Source: Pseudomonadota bacterium (GTDB lineage Bacteria; Pseudomonadota; Alphaproteobacteria; Rhodobacterales; Rhodobacteraceae). Taken from it: a DNA stretch of 64,000 bases. The notes under the pieces were generated by a model. That model saw only the letters and a list, made by a program, of their open reading frames with translations. It did not search any database and had not been told where the DNA came from. A program made the position numbers and the translations under genes. Position 1 is the first letter of the stretch; each line of letters starts with the position of its first letter. The stretch is taken from positions 88,944 to 152,943 of the forward strand of contig JAJXZX010000006.1 in the NCBI GenBank assembly GCA_021779835.1, read 5' to 3'. Positions 1 through 10,222 of this stretch are shown one piece after another.

Positions 1-333
1 GATCCGGTCAAACCGCGGCGCGTGCTGATTGCCGGGGGTGGCATCGGAATGGGATTGTTAGCGGGATTCGGGCTGGTCTTGCTGATGGAGGTGTTTAACA
101 AGACGATCAGGCGGCCGGTCGATCTGGTGAACCGGCTTGGCATCACCCCAATTGCGACGATCCCGTATCTGCGCACCCGGCGCGAAGTTTACCGCCGGAG
201 CGCCATCAGGAGTCTGGTGATCCTGTTGGTTCTGGCGCTGGTTCCGGCAATCATCCTTGCGATTAATGCGTATTACATGCCGCTGGATCTGCTTGGGCAG
301 CAGTTGATGGACAAATTCGGTATCAGAGGATGA
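1..333 (+). CDS. Wzz/GNVR-type polysaccharide chain-length protein, C-terminal part
   Basis: The reading frame is open from the first base, so this is the end of a gene that begins outside the window. The first codons read DPVKPRR, resembling the proline-rich motif that precedes the second membrane helix in Wzz/BY-kinase adaptor proteins. A hydrophobic glycine-rich helix follows (about residues 8-28), then a basic cytoplasmic stretch and a second hydrophobic helix (about residues 68-90). Such inner-membrane proteins set exopolysaccharide chain length and activate a partner tyrosine kinase. The kinase gene starts 35 bases downstream, which supports the call. The internal GTG at position 22 is not the true start. 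Confidence 0.75.
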   Translation, partial: DPVKPRRVLIAGGGIGMGLLAGFGLVLLMEVFNKTIRRPVDLVNRLGITPIATIPYLRTRREVYRRSAIRSLVILLVLALVPAIILAINAYYMPLDLLGQQLMDKFGIRG

Positions 334-367
334 CGCATCGGCGGTATCCTACAGGAAGGGCGCAGGC

Positions 368-1177
368 ATGGACCGGCTTCAGATAGCGATCGAAAAAGCG
401 CGGGCGAAACGTGGATCGAGAAATTCTGCGGCGCAGATCGGGCCAGAGCATGCGGCGGCAGGGGGTGACCCGTGGTTATCGCTGACGCCGATTGAGATCA
501 AACGGCCTATGCTTGAGCGCAACCGCATCATAGCGCTAAGCGGCGGTCCGGGCGTGGCGCCCTATGATCACTTGCGCACGCGGATATTGCAGCAGGCACG
601 GCAGCACGACTGGCGTCGGATCGCATTGGTGTCGCCTCACTCCGCCTGCGGTAAGTCGACAACAGCGGTGAACCTTGCGTTTAGCTTCGGGCGGCAAAGC
701 GATGTGCGCACGCTCGTGCTGGATCTGGATTTGCGGCGCCCGCGGTTGGCGGGCATTCTGGCGCAACAAAGCGAGTTCAGTATGCCCGACGTGCTGGAAC
801 GGCGGGTGCCGTTTTCCAGTCTGGGAATGCGCTATGGCGACAATCTCGCGTTTGGGTTCACCATGGAACGCGTGCCAAATTCGGCAGAGTTGCTGCAAAG
901 CCAGCAAACATCCGATGTGCTAAGCGAGATCGAGGCGGCTTATAAGCCGGACATCTGCCTTTATGACATGCCTCCGATGATGGCGAGCGACGACACCTTT
1001 GGCTTTCTTAAAAACGTCGATTGCGTGTTGATGCTGGCAGAGGCGGAAAAGACGCCAGTAGCGCAGATCGACATTGCAGAGCGGCAGTTGGCAGAGTTGA
1101 CCAACGTGATGGGTATCGTGCTGAACAAGTGCAACTATGCCGACGGGTTGTATGGCTATGACTACGGCTATGAGTGA
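368..1177 (+). CDS. CpsD/CapB-type tyrosine kinase (BY-kinase) for exopolysaccharide
   Basis: The 269-residue protein has a Walker A motif near residues 90-99 (SPHSACGKST) and a Walker A' strand near 116-125 (LVLDLDLRRP), the signature of the cytoplasmic BY-kinase domain that phosphorylates its own tyrosines and works with a Wzz-type membrane partner. The last 15 residues are tyrosine-rich (YADGLYGYDYGYE), the typical autophosphorylation cluster. It lies directly after the Wzz-like gene and before a glycosyltransferase, so it probably controls polymer length or export of the exopolysaccharide made by this cluster. The start ATG follows an AAGGGCGCAGGC stretch. Confidence 0.88.
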   Translation: MDRLQIAIEKARAKRGSRNSAAQIGPEHAAAGGDPWLSLTPIEIKRPMLERNRIIALSGGPGVAPYDHLRTRILQQARQHDWRRIALVSPHSACGKSTTAVNLAFSFGRQSDVRTLVLDLDLRRPRLAGILAQQSEFSMPDVLERRVPFSSLGMRYGDNLAFGFTMERVPNSAELLQSQQTSDVLSEIEAAYKPDICLYDMPPMMASDDTFGFLKNVDCVLMLAEAEKTPVAQIDIAERQLAELTNVMGIVLNKCNYADGLYGYDYGYE

Positions 1178-2027
1178 CCCGCGCGCAGCGATCATTATCC
1201 CGCATTTCAACGATGTCGTCCGCTTGCGACGATGCCTGACGGCGTTGACGGCGCAGGACGTGTCCGCGGTAGAGGTGGTGGTGGTCGACAATGGCTCCGC
1301 CGAACCCCTGGACGCGATCCGCGACGCCTATCCGCAGGTTCGCTTTCTGGAGGAGTCGGCGGCAGGTGCGGCGATGGCGCGGAATCGGGGGGTGCGCGAA
1401 AGCGTGGCGCCCCTGTTGTTTTTTCTGGATGCCGATTGCGTGCCCGCGGCGGATTGGCTTGCGACGGCGCTGCAGGTCTGCGGACGGGGCGATCTGGTCG
1501 GTGGGCGTGTCGATGTATTCGACGAAACGCCGCCTCCGCGGTCGGGTGCCGAGGCCTACGAGGCGGTTTTTGCCTTTCGCTGCAAATGGTATGTCGAGCG
1601 GCGCGGGTTCGCTGTAACCGCGAACCTGCTCACACGCCGGGATGTGTTTGAGGCGGTGGGCGATTTCCGCCCCGGGTTGGCAGAGGACATTGACTGGTGT
1701 CTGCGTGCACGCTCACAGGGCTACCTGCTGGTTTATGAGGATAAATTGCGGGTGGGGCATCCGTCCCGCAAGGACTGGGCCGCGCTGGCGGGTAAGTGGC
1801 GGCGCGTAACGCGGGAGGCCTTTCCGCTAAGTGGTGTTGGGCGTGGGCGTTGGGCGCTTTTCGGTTTGGGGCAGGTCGCGATTGCGCTAAAGGATCTGCC
1901 GCGCGTCGTGGTTGCGACCGAGCTTTCGGGATTGCGCGAACGTGCGGCGGCCGCGCTGGCGCTGATCCGGTTGCGCTGTCTGAAGGGTTGGTGGATGCTG
2001 CGGCAGGCTGCTGGGGCGAAGATTTGA
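1170..2027 (+). CDS. Family 2 glycosyltransferase
   Basis: A 285-residue GT-A fold enzyme. Near the start it has AAIIIPHFND and VVVVDNGS, the nucleotide-sugar binding strand of GT2 enzymes, then FFLDADC as the metal-binding DxD-like motif, and AEDIDWCLRA as the acceptor/ED motif. It would add one sugar to a lipid-linked polysaccharide unit. The chosen ATG lies inside the last codons of the kinase gene (8-base overlap), indicating translational coupling; an upstream in-frame ATG at 1137 would lengthen the overlap and is less likely. Sugar specificity cannot be read. Confidence 0.85.
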   Translation: MSDPRAAIIIPHFNDVVRLRRCLTALTAQDVSAVEVVVVDNGSAEPLDAIRDAYPQVRFLEESAAGAAMARNRGVRESVAPLLFFLDADCVPAADWLATALQVCGRGDLVGGRVDVFDETPPPRSGAEAYEAVFAFRCKWYVERRGFAVTANLLTRRDVFEAVGDFRPGLAEDIDWCLRARSQGYLLVYEDKLRVGHPSRKDWAALAGKWRRVTREAFPLSGVGRGRWALFGLGQVAIALKDLPRVVVATELSGLRERAAAALALIRLRCLKGWWMLRQAAGAKI

Positions 2028-2099
2028 CCGGCACCGCGTGACACGATGCAAGTCCCATGCTAGCCCCGCGCTGATCTTGCTTACAATGTGATTGGTGAT

Positions 2100-2663
2100 A
2101 TGGACATTCAACAGACTTCGCTTTCCGGTGTGCTGGTGCTGACCCCGAAACGGTTCGGCGATGCGCGAGGGTTTTTCTCGGAAAGCTGGAACCGCCGGAC
2201 GCTGGAAGCGGCGGGGCTGCAGCTGCCCGAATTTGTGCAGGACAACCATTCGCTTAGCCGCGAGGCGGGGACGGTGCGCGGCTTGCACTATCAGTCGCCA
2301 CCCCACGCGCAAGGCAAGCTGGTGCGCTGCGGACGCGGAAGTTTGCGCGACGTCGCGGTGGATGCGCGCGCGGGGTCACCGACCTATGGGCACTGGGTGG
2401 CGGAATATCTGAGCTTCGAGAATGGGCGCCAGCTGTGGATTCCGGCAGGGTTTCTGCACGGCTTCCTGACGTTGGAGGCGGATACCGAGATCGTCTACAA
2501 ATGCACCGACCATTACGCGCCGGAATGCGATGGCGCGGTGCGGTGGAATAGCGTGGGGATTGACTGGGGCTTTGACGGCGTGCCGGTGCTATCGGCAAAA
2601 GACGCTGAGGCGCAGGGCTTCGCTGATTTCAAATCTCCGTTCACAATGGCGGCGGCAGAATGA
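2100..2663 (+). CDS. rfbC: dTDP-4-dehydrorhamnose 3,5-epimerase
   Basis: The 187-residue cupin enzyme epimerises dTDP-4-keto-6-deoxyglucose at C3 and C5, the third step to dTDP-L-rhamnose. Family motifs are visible: [15 protein letters not shown] near the N-terminus, [19 protein letters not shown] containing the catalytic histidine, and [13 protein letters not shown] and [10 protein letters not shown] in the barrel. The length is normal for RfbC. A GTG four codons upstream (2088) is an alternative start. The stop overlaps the ATG of rfbB by four bases, and the rest of the pathway follows. Confidence 0.95.
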   Translation: MDIQQTSLSGVLVLTPKRFGDARGFFSESWNRRTLEAAGLQLPEFVQDNHSLSREAGTVRGLHYQSPPHAQGKLVRCGRGSLRDVAVDARAGSPTYGHWVAEYLSFENGRQLWIPAGFLHGFLTLEADTEIVYKCTDHYAPECDGAVRWNSVGIDWGFDGVPVLSAKDAEAQGFADFKSPFTMAAAE

Positions 2664-3697
2664 AGATCTTAGTGACGGGCGGGGCTGGATTTATCGGATC
2701 GGCGGTGGTGCGGCAGGCAATCCGCGACGGGCATTCGGTGGTGAACCTTGACGCACTGACTTACGCGGCGTGCCTTGAGAACGTGGCCTCGGTATCGAAC
2801 GCGCCCGGATATGCATTTGAGGAAGCGGACATTCGTGACCGCGCCGCGCTGGACCGGGTGTTTCAGGTCCATCAACCCGATGCCGTGATGCACCTTGCCG
2901 CAGAAAGCCATGTGGATCGCTCGATCGACGGGCCGGGCGCGTTCATTGAGACCAACGTCACCGGCACCTACAACATGCTGGAGGCCGCGCGCGCCTATTG
3001 GATGCGGATGGGCAAGCCTGCCGGGTTCCGCTTTCACCATATCTCGACCGATGAGGTGTTTGGCACTTTGGGCGCGACGGGCAAGTTCACCGAAGACACG
3101 CCCTATGCGCCGAACTCCCCCTATTCGGCGTCGAAAGCGGCAAGCGATCATCTGGTGCGCGCCTGGTCCGAGACCTATGGCCTGCCGGTGGTGATGACCA
3201 ATTGTTCCAACAATTACGGGCCGTTCCACTTTCCGGAGAAGCTTATTCCGGTGGTGATCCTCAACGCGCTCGCCGGGCGTCCGATCCCGGTTTACGGCAA
3301 CGGTGCCAATGTGCGCGACTGGTTGTTTGTCGAAGATCACGCGGACGCTTTGCTGACGGTCCTGACGCGCGGCGCATTGGGGCGCAGCTATAATATCGGC
3401 GGCGAGAACGAGGCGCGCAACATTGATCTGGTGAGGATGATTTGCACCATTCTGGACCGGTTGAAGCCCGCGGCGGACAAATATGAACACCTGATCACAT
3501 TCGTGATGGATCGCCCCGGCCATGATGCGCGCTATGCGATTGATCCGACTCGCATCCGCGAGGAACTGGGCTGGCGCCCCTCTGTTACGCTGGAGCAGGG
3601 GCTGGAGCGGACGGTGCGCTGGTATCTCGACAACGAGGATTGGTGGCGGGCGCTCGAGGCGCGCGACGGGGTTGGCAAGCGGCTGGGTCAGGGATGA
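2660..3697 (+). CDS. rfbB: dTDP-glucose 4,6-dehydratase
   Basis: The 345-residue extended short-chain dehydrogenase converts dTDP-glucose to dTDP-4-keto-6-deoxyglucose. It begins with the NAD-binding [13 protein letters not shown] motif and contains [23 protein letters not shown] with the catalytic Asp-Glu pair, and the [14 protein letters not shown] motif with the YxxxK catalytic pair. The region [11 protein letters not shown] is the usual substrate-binding segment. The length matches the family. It overlaps rfbC upstream and the acyltransferase downstream by four bases each, so the cluster is a tight operon. Confidence 0.96.
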   Translation: MKILVTGGAGFIGSAVVRQAIRDGHSVVNLDALTYAACLENVASVSNAPGYAFEEADIRDRAALDRVFQVHQPDAVMHLAAESHVDRSIDGPGAFIETNVTGTYNMLEAARAYWMRMGKPAGFRFHHISTDEVFGTLGATGKFTEDTPYAPNSPYSASKAASDHLVRAWSETYGLPVVMTNCSNNYGPFHFPEKLIPVVILNALAGRPIPVYGNGANVRDWLFVEDHADALLTVLTRGALGRSYNIGGENEARNIDLVRMICTILDRLKPAADKYEHLITFVMDRPGHDARYAIDPTRIREELGWRPSVTLEQGLERTVRWYLDNEDWWRALEARDGVGKRLGQG

Positions 3698-4830
3698 TCG
3701 CCGGGCGCCCCAAGCATCGATTTGTTATCCTCGACAGCTTGCGCGGCGTTTGCGCGATCATGGTGGCGCTATTCCATTTCCGAGCGAACAGCCATGTCGA
3801 CGCGCTGCCTCTGGTGCGCGACAGCTGGCTGTTCGTCGACTTCTTCTTCGTGCTGTCGGGGTTTGTCATCGCCGCGAATTATCAGGAGAAATTGACATCT
3901 GGATCGGTTTCGTCCGGCCGGTTCATGGCATTGCGCCTGGCGCGGGTTTATCCGCTGCACGTGTTCATGCTTGTCCTTTTTTTATTGGTTGAGGTTATGA
4001 TGGCCGTGCTTCCGATCGGGCATGGCATGTTGGGCCACGACCCGTTTTCGGGCACGCGCAGCCTTGAGTTGATCCCAGAAAACCTGTTGTTGATGCAAAG
4101 CCTCGCCGGGCCGGGAATTGCCAGTTGGAATGTGCCGTCATGGTCGATCAGCGCAGAGGTCTGGACCTATCTCGTCTTTGCCGGCTCCATGATGTTTGGC
4201 CGGATCGGTCATGCGATATTCTGGGCCCTGACGCTGGTGCTCGCACCCCTGATGATTTTGATCTGGCATGGATCCTCGATGGCGCTTGAGGCGGATGGCG
4301 GGATGTTGCGCTGCCTTGTCGGGTTCGGCACGGGCGTGATGCTTTGGGCGATTTGGAAGCGCGATCTGGTGCCTGCGCGGGTAATGGGTTGGATCGAGGT
4401 GCCGGTGATGGCGCTTGTGGTGATCTTCGTAATCTTCGCGCCGGGGCTGGGGCTTACCATGCTCGGACCGATTGTATTCGGGCTTGCTGTCTGGACCTTC
4501 ACGGCTGAACGGGGTGTGCTTTCGTCGCTGTTGGCGCACCGGGTGTTTGTCACGTTGGGCACATTGTCCTATTCGATTTACATGACGCAGACCTTTGTTC
4601 ATGCCCGGATGAAGAATTTGGCGACGGTGGTGCAGGCCCACATGCATACCCCACTTTATGCCAATCAGGTCCAGCAATTGTTCGGCACAACGAAGTGGAT
4701 GGGCGACGGGTTCGTGGTGGCTTGCTGTGTTGTAACGGTCATGGTCTCGACGCTGACTTACCGATATGTCGAGTTGCCGGGCCAGGGGCTTGTCCGTCGT
4801 CGCCCGATTGTTCAGCCGGAGGCATTATGA
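3694..4830 (+). CDS. Acyltransferase 3 family membrane protein
   Basis: The 378-residue protein has many hydrophobic helices and starts with [20 protein letters not shown], the N-terminal signature of acyltransferase-3 proteins, whose first-helix region carries the Arg and His used in acyl transfer. These inner-membrane enzymes O-acetylate or otherwise acylate sugars of surface polysaccharides. The chosen ATG overlaps the rfbB stop (ATGA), and its own stop overlaps rfbD in the same way. An upstream ATG (3640) would lie deep inside rfbB and is rejected. Its place inside the rhamnose operon suggests that it modifies the same polymer; the acyl group and acceptor are unknown. Confidence 0.87.
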   Translation: MIAGRPKHRFVILDSLRGVCAIMVALFHFRANSHVDALPLVRDSWLFVDFFFVLSGFVIAANYQEKLTSGSVSSGRFMALRLARVYPLHVFMLVLFLLVEVMMAVLPIGHGMLGHDPFSGTRSLELIPENLLLMQSLAGPGIASWNVPSWSISAEVWTYLVFAGSMMFGRIGHAIFWALTLVLAPLMILIWHGSSMALEADGGMLRCLVGFGTGVMLWAIWKRDLVPARVMGWIEVPVMALVVIFVIFAPGLGLTMLGPIVFGLAVWTFTAERGVLSSLLAHRVFVTLGTLSYSIYMTQTFVHARMKNLATVVQAHMHTPLYANQVQQLFGTTKWMGDGFVVACCVVTVMVSTLTYRYVELPGQGLVRRRPIVQPEAL

Positions 4831-5681
4831 AACTTTTGGTATTTGGTCGGTCCGGGCAGGTTGCCACAGAGTTGCAGCGCATCGCGCCAGACGCGGTGTT
4901 TCTGGGCCGTGACGTGGCGGATATGTCGGATCCCGCCGCATGTGCTGCGGCGATCGCCGCGCATCGTCCTGACGCTGTGATCAACGCAGCGGCATGGACC
5001 GCGGTGGACAAGGCAGAGGCCGAGGAAGCGGCGGCATTGCTGGTAAATGGCGAAGCTCCAGCGGCAATGGCGCGTGCCTGCGCGGGGCTAGGCGTGCCGT
5101 TCGTGCATATCTCGACCGATTATGTCTTCGACGGGTCGGGTGACCGGCCGTGGCGCCCCGACGATGCGACCGGGCCACTCGGTGCTTATGGGCGCACGAA
5201 GCTCGCGGGAGAGGCGGGGGTGCGTGCGGCGGGCGGGGTGCATGGCATCTTGCGTACCTCTTGGGTGTTTTCGGCGCATGGCGCGAATTTCGTGAAGACG
5301 ATGCTGCGTGTCGGCGCGACGCGCGAGCGGATGACAGTGGTGGGCGATCAGGTCGGTGGGCCGACGCCCGCCGCGGCGATTGCGGCGGCGGTGCTGCAGA
5401 TGGCGCGGGTGTTGGGCGAGCGGCCCGAGGTGGGCGGAACCTATCATTTCGCGGGCGCGCCGGATGCAAGTTGGGCCGACTTCGCGCGCGAGATATTTGC
5501 GCAGGCCAGGATGCCGGTGACGGTCGAGGATATTCCAACCTCTGCCTATCCGACGCCCGCGCGCAGGCCGGCAAATTCGCGGATGGATTGCACGTCGTTG
5601 GCTGAGGCGTTCGGCATCGCACGCCCTGATTGGCGCGCAGGTTTGGCCGGTGTGTTACACGAGTTGGGAGCGGGTAAATGA
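4827..5681 (+). CDS. rfbD: dTDP-4-dehydrorhamnose reductase
   Basis: The 284-residue NAD(P)-dependent reductase performs the last step to dTDP-L-rhamnose. It has the short nucleotide-binding motif [11 protein letters not shown] at the start, [13 protein letters not shown], the ISTDYVFDG motif, and the catalytic YGRTKLAGE (YxxxK) motif, all standard for RfbD. The start ATG overlaps the acyltransferase stop (ATGA), and the stop overlaps rfbA. A longer reading frame begins at 4695, but that lies inside the upstream gene and is not needed. Confidence 0.95.
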   Translation: MKLLVFGRSGQVATELQRIAPDAVFLGRDVADMSDPAACAAAIAAHRPDAVINAAAWTAVDKAEAEEAAALLVNGEAPAAMARACAGLGVPFVHISTDYVFDGSGDRPWRPDDATGPLGAYGRTKLAGEAGVRAAGGVHGILRTSWVFSAHGANFVKTMLRVGATRERMTVVGDQVGGPTPAAAIAAAVLQMARVLGERPEVGGTYHFAGAPDASWADFAREIFAQARMPVTVEDIPTSAYPTPARRPANSRMDCTSLAEAFGIARPDWRAGLAGVLHELGAGK

Positions 5682-6553
5682 GCGAGCGTAAGGGTATTAT
5701 TCTGGCTGGCGGCTCGGGCACGCGGCTTTATCCGATCACCATGGGAGTGTCGAAGCAGCTGCTGCCGCTCTACGACAAGCCGATGATTTATTATCCCCTC
5801 TCGGTCCTGATGCTGGCGGGAATTCGCGAGATTCTGATCATCACCACGCCCGACGACCAGCCGCAGTTCAAACGGCTGCTGGGCGATGGTAGCCAGTGGG
5901 GACTGAGGCTTTCCTATGTGGTGCAGCCCTCGCCCGACGGCTTGGCGCAGGCCTATCTGTTGGGCGAAGAGTTCCTTGACGGCGCACCCTCGGCACTGGT
6001 GCTGGGTGATAACATCTTTTTCGGGCACGGATTGCCCGAGGTTCTGGCCGCCGCGGATGCGCGCGAAGTAGGAGGAACCGTGTTCGGCTATCGCGTGTCG
6101 GACCCCGAGCGGTACGGCGTGGTGGAGTTTGATCGCGACGGCGTGGTGCGCTCGATTATCGAAAAGCCGGAGGTGCCGCCATCGGATTATGCCGTGACCG
6201 GGCTCTATTTTCTGGATGGAACCGCACCCGCAAAGGCGCGTGAGGTGAAGCCGTCGCCGCGTGGCGAGTTGGAGATCGTGACGCTGCTGGAGATGTATTT
6301 GGCCGAGGGCACGCTGCAGGTCGAAAAAATGGGGCGTGGCTATGCGTGGCTGGATACCGGCACGCATGGCAGCCTGCTTGACGCGGGCAACTTCGTGCGG
6401 ACGCTGGAGCTGCGGCAGGGGTTGCAGGTCGGCAGCCCCGACGAGATCGCCTATGCCGCCGGTTGGATCGACAAGACCGGGCTTGCGCGACAGGCCAAGC
6501 TGTTCGGCAAGACCGACTATGGGCGCTATTTGGACCGGTTGGGGCGCGAATGA
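5678..6553 (+). CDS. rfbA: Glucose-1-phosphate thymidylyltransferase
   Basis: The 291-residue nucleotidyltransferase joins dTTP and glucose-1-phosphate to give dTDP-glucose, the first step of the rhamnose pathway. The N-terminal [16 protein letters not shown] loop binds the nucleotide, and [27 protein letters not shown] and the AWLDTGTH segment are characteristic of RfbA. It is last in the operon order C-B-acyltransferase-D-A. It converges with gnd on the other strand, 39 bases away. Confidence 0.96.
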   Translation: MSERKGIILAGGSGTRLYPITMGVSKQLLPLYDKPMIYYPLSVLMLAGIREILIITTPDDQPQFKRLLGDGSQWGLRLSYVVQPSPDGLAQAYLLGEEFLDGAPSALVLGDNIFFGHGLPEVLAAADAREVGGTVFGYRVSDPERYGVVEFDRDGVVRSIIEKPEVPPSDYAVTGLYFLDGTAPAKAREVKPSPRGELEIVTLLEMYLAEGTLQVEKMGRGYAWLDTGTHGSLLDAGNFVRTLELRQGLQVGSPDEIAYAAGWIDKTGLARQAKLFGKTDYGRYLDRLGRE

Positions 6554-6592
6554 CGGGCGACGTTTAGCCGCCCGACCAATGCGAATATTCGT

Positions 6593-8005
6593 TCAGAAAT
6601 GGCCACCCCACGGGCCATGATGATGATCCGCTCCATCGGTGCGGTCAAAGCCATGGGCCCCAAAGAAGTCGCGCTGGCCTTGGATCATATTCGCGGTAGA
6701 GCGTGCGGTGCGCATGATGTCGAAATACGCCAGACCCGCAGACAGTGCAGGCATCGGCAAGCCCTGCCGCGCGGCCAAGGCTACGGTTTCGCGTAACGCG
6801 CCGTGGGTGGCTTTCAGCCGTTCAGTGAAGGCGGGCGCGAGCATGAGGTTTTGCCCCGGATGCGCGGACAGAGCACTTGCCATATCGTTGAGCATTGCGG
6901 AACGGATGATGCATCCTTCGCGCCAAACGCGGGCGATGTCGGGCAAGGGGAGCGGCCAGTCGAATGCCTTTGCAGCGTCCTGGATCATCGCAAAGCCTTG
7001 CGCGTAGCAGAGGATCTTTCCCGCCATCAACGCCTGCTGTAGCGTGTCGACGGTCAGCGCGCCGGGGGCGAGGTGTTGCGGGGCGGGGCCGAACGTTGCC
7101 TCTCCGATCTGACGCTCTGCCAGACGGGCGGAAAGGTTGCGGGCCGCTACTGCCGCCTCAATCACCGTGACGGGCGCGGCGAGTTGTTGTGCCTCGATCA
7201 CGGTCCAGCGGCCAGTGCCTTTCTGGCCTGCGCGATCGAGGATGAGGTCAAGCATCGGCTTACCGGTTAGCGGGTCGGCTGCCGCGGCAACTTCGCCAGA
7301 GATTTCAATAAGGTAGGATTGCAGCGGCCCAGTGTTCCACCTGCGGAAGACCTCGGCGATGGCGGTGGCGGACATCCCCATGCCATCCCGCAACGCGCCG
7401 TAAACCTCGGCGATCATCTGCATGTCGGCGTATTCGATGCCATTGTGGACGGCTTTGACAAAGTGCCCCGCACCTGCCGGGCCCATGTAGGTTGCGCAGG
7501 GTTCGCCCTCATACTTGGCCGAGATGGCGCGCAGGATGGGGGCGACCCGGTCCCAATCTTCGCGCTGGCCGCCGCCCATGATCGAGGGGCCGTGGCGCGC
7601 GCCTTCCTCGCCGCCCGAGACGCCGATGCCAAGAAAGCGTGGGCCGCCTTTGGCCGTGTCGGCGGCGCGACGGTCGGTGTCGTGGAAATTGGCGTTGCCC
7701 GCGTCGATGATCATGTCGCCCGGAGACAAAAGTGGCGTGAGGGCTGCGATTTGTTCATCGACCGCGGGACCTGCCGGGACCATCAGGATGATCGCGCGCG
7801 GCGGTTTGATGGCGGCGACGAGGTCGGTGAGCGTATCGGTGGGCGTTATTCGTTGCGCAAGCTCGCCCGCGCCCGCAAAGAAGCTGTGCGTGGTCGCGGT
7901 GGTGCGGTTCCAAACCGCGATGGGAAAGCCCTTTTCTGCGATGTTGAGGGCGAGCATTGCGCCCATGGTGCCAAGCCCGATCAGGCCGATCTCTGCATTG
8001 CTCAT
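6593..8005 (-). CDS. gnd: 6-phosphogluconate dehydrogenase, decarboxylating
   Basis: The 470-residue enzyme oxidatively decarboxylates 6-phosphogluconate to ribulose-5-phosphate with NADP. It opens with the dinucleotide-binding segment IGLIGLGTMGAMLALNIA. Family blocks are present: GVSGGEEGARHGPSIMGGG, the catalytic region GAGHFVKAVHNGIEYADMQ with the key Lys and His-Asn pair, and the C-terminal QRDFFGAHGFDR substrate-binding motif. The length is standard. It is followed 13 bases upstream on the same strand by a hydroxyacid dehydrogenase gene, so the two may be co-transcribed. Confidence 0.95.
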   Translation of the reverse strand: MSNAEIGLIGLGTMGAMLALNIAEKGFPIAVWNRTTATTHSFFAGAGELAQRITPTDTLTDLVAAIKPPRAIILMVPAGPAVDEQIAALTPLLSPGDMIIDAGNANFHDTDRRAADTAKGGPRFLGIGVSGGEEGARHGPSIMGGGQREDWDRVAPILRAISAKYEGEPCATYMGPAGAGHFVKAVHNGIEYADMQMIAEVYGALRDGMGMSATAIAEVFRRWNTGPLQSYLIEISGEVAAAADPLTGKPMLDLILDRAGQKGTGRWTVIEAQQLAAPVTVIEAAVAARNLSARLAERQIGEATFGPAPQHLAPGALTVDTLQQALMAGKILCYAQGFAMIQDAAKAFDWPLPLPDIARVWREGCIIRSAMLNDMASALSAHPGQNLMLAPAFTERLKATHGALRETVALAARQGLPMPALSAGLAYFDIMRTARSTANMIQGQRDFFGAHGFDRTDGADHHHGPWGGHF

Positions 8006-8018
8006 TGAATGTGAACCT

Positions 8019-8963
8019 TTATTCGGTAACGGGTGTCAGAAGGGGAAGCCCCGCAAAGTGGGCGGTGAGATTATCGCGCATGAGTTGGCCCATGGCACGG
8101 CGCGTCTCAACCGTGGCAGAGCCAATGTGGGGTTGCAGCAGAACATTATCGAGTTGGAGGAACCGCGGGTTCAAGTTCGGCTCTGCGTCGAACACATCCA
8201 GAGCAGCACCGGCGATGCCATGGGACGCCAGCAGCTCAAGAAGAGCGCACTCATCGATGTTGGCGGCGCGACTGATGTTGATGATGATGCCTTCGGGGCC
8301 AAGCGCACGCAACACTTGTGCGTTGACGATGTGGCGGGTCTCTGCCGACGCCGCAAGGGCGACGAAGAGGATGTCGGACCGGGCTGCCAACGCGATTGGG
8401 TCGGGGATGAAGGTCCAAGGGGTCGCTTTGGCGCTGTGCGCCGAATAGGCGATGTCCATGCCAAAGCCAGAAAGGCGATGCGCAATTGCGGTGCCGATGC
8501 GGCCAAGGCCAAGGATACCGGCCCTGCGCCCAAAGGCACGGCGACTAACGGGGAAAGATCCCTGCGCGGCCCAATTCCCCGAGCGCACCCAAGCGTCCGC
8601 CTGCACGGTGCGGCGCGTGAGCGCCAACATCATCGCGATGGCGAGGTCGGCAACGTCGCCGGTCAGCACGTCGGGTGTATTGGTAACCGCGATGCCGCGA
8701 GCGCGGCAGGTGGCGAGGTCAACTGCGTCATACCCAACGCCATATATCGCGATCAGTTCGAGGTTTGGGCAGGCGTGGATGATGGCTTGGCTTGCGCCTG
8801 CAGTGCCACTCGTTGCAATTGCCCGGACCTTGTGGCCAACCTCGGCTAGAAAAGCGGCAGGATCGCGGGCAGCGTAATAGCGGTGAAGCGCGTAGGCTTC
8901 GCTGAGGGGCGCCTCGTCCCACTCTGGGTAGCTGCCGATCTGAAGCACATGCGGCTTGGTCAT
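8019..8963 (-). CDS. D-isomer-specific 2-hydroxyacid dehydrogenase
   Basis: The 314-residue NAD(P)-dependent enzyme interconverts a 2-keto acid and a D-2-hydroxy acid. It has the Rossmann motif ILGLGRIGTAIAHRL near residue 150, an ISRAANIDE segment with the catalytic arginine region, ALDVFDAEP with the catalytic glutamate region, and LLQPHIGSATVETR with the catalytic histidine. Overall it resembles the glyoxylate/hydroxypyruvate/gluconate reductase branch. Its place just upstream of gnd on the same strand would fit 2-ketogluconate or glyoxylate reduction, but the substrate is not proven. Confidence 0.88.
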   Translation of the reverse strand: MTKPHVLQIGSYPEWDEAPLSEAYALHRYYAARDPAAFLAEVGHKVRAIATSGTAGASQAIIHACPNLELIAIYGVGYDAVDLATCRARGIAVTNTPDVLTGDVADLAIAMMLALTRRTVQADAWVRSGNWAAQGSFPVSRRAFGRRAGILGLGRIGTAIAHRLSGFGMDIAYSAHSAKATPWTFIPDPIALAARSDILFVALAASAETRHIVNAQVLRALGPEGIIINISRAANIDECALLELLASHGIAGAALDVFDAEPNLNPRFLQLDNVLLQPHIGSATVETRRAMGQLMRDNLTAHFAGLPLLTPVTE

Positions 8964-9202
8964 GGCATTGGCTCGTCCAGACTCCCGTGGTATCGCTAAC
9001 TTAATCGGCGCAGGCGAGGGTGTCGAGGTGGAATTCAGGCTGGAACGGGAAGGTGAGAGCGGCGAATTGAATCCGCGCGCGCGACGCTTCTCATATGTAT
9101 TCTACAGTTAGGAAAGCTGACGCAGATCAACGCGGTTGATTGCTAGACGCAGGATTGATCGCGCACTGCTGCAGAATACCGGACATTCAGGGACGCAGAC
9201 CG

Positions 9203-10165
9203 ATGACGCAGACCGATGATACTGTACGCCGCACTCACCACGTCTTTTCCCGAATTATTGCACAGGCCGAAGTGACGCCCGCCATTCCGACCGCGGTGGT
9301 CTATCCGATTAGCGAGGTCGCTTTGCGCGGCACCTGCGAGGCGGCGGCGGCCAAGGTTATCGTGCCGATCCTGATTGGACCCGCTGCGCGGATCACCGCG
9401 CTCGCGGCAAGCCTCGGGCTCGACATCTCGGGCTTTGAACTGGTTGCGGCGGCTTCGGACCAAGCGGCCGCTGAGACAGCGGTCGAAATGTGCCGTAGTG
9501 GCAAGGCGCGGATTTTGATGAAGGGCGACCTGCACAGCGATATTTTCATGAAGGCGGTGACGCAGGATGTTACGGGCCTTCGGACTGCGCGGCGCATTAG
9601 CCATGTGTTCATCTTTGATGTTCCAGCCTATCCGCGGATGCTGATGATCACCGATGCAGCGGTTAATATCGCGCCGACGCTGATGGACAAGGCGGACATC
9701 GTGCAGAACGCAATCGATCTGGCGCATGTGCTGGGTTTGGCGAAGCCCCGCGTTGCGATCCTGTCGGCGGTGGAAACGGTGAACCCAAAGATCCTGTCGA
9801 CGATCGATGCGGCAGCACTGTGCAAGATGGCAGATCGCGGGCAGATTACCGGCGGGGTGGTGGACGGGCCGCTGGCCTTTGACAATGCTGTCAGCTTTCG
9901 CGCCGCAGAGATCAAGCATATCGACTCACCTGTCGCGGGGCGGGCTGACATTCTGGTGGTGCCGGATATTGAATCGGGCAACATGCTGGCTAAACAGTTG
10001 GAATATCTGGCCAATGCAGAGGCGGCGGGGATTGTGTTGGGCGCGCGGGTGCCGATCGTGCTGACCAGCCGGGCCGACGGCGCGAAGGCGCGGCTCGCCT
10101 CGTGTGCTGTGGCGGCAATGGTTGCAGAGGCGGCGGCGAAGGCATTGATTGCGGTGGTGGAATAG
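9203..10165 (+). CDS. Phosphate acetyl/butyryltransferase family enzyme
   Basis: The 320-residue protein belongs to the Pta/Ptb family that exchanges CoA and phosphate on short acyl groups. Recognisable blocks are ILMKGDLHSDIFMKAV, TDAAVNIAPTL, VAILSAVETVNP, GGVVDGPLAFDNAVS and ADILVVPDIESGNMLAKQL, as in phosphate butyryltransferases and the Pta domain of enoyl-CoA hydratase/Pta fusions; no hydratase domain is present here. The ATG at 9203 begins MTQTDDTV, matching the family start; an earlier in-frame start at 9140 adds a sequence with no family character. No acetate kinase gene lies beside it. Confidence 0.85.
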   Translation: MTQTDDTVRRTHHVFSRIIAQAEVTPAIPTAVVYPISEVALRGTCEAAAAKVIVPILIGPAARITALAASLGLDISGFELVAAASDQAAAETAVEMCRSGKARILMKGDLHSDIFMKAVTQDVTGLRTARRISHVFIFDVPAYPRMLMITDAAVNIAPTLMDKADIVQNAIDLAHVLGLAKPRVAILSAVETVNPKILSTIDAAALCKMADRGQITGGVVDGPLAFDNAVSFRAAEIKHIDSPVAGRADILVVPDIESGNMLAKQLEYLANAEAAGIVLGARVPIVLTSRADGAKARLASCAVAAMVAEAAAKALIAVVE

Positions 10166-10222
10166 GCGCGCTTGCATCGCGGCTGTCCCTTGTTAGAGTC
10201 CGTTCCAAAGGGAGTTTCCACG

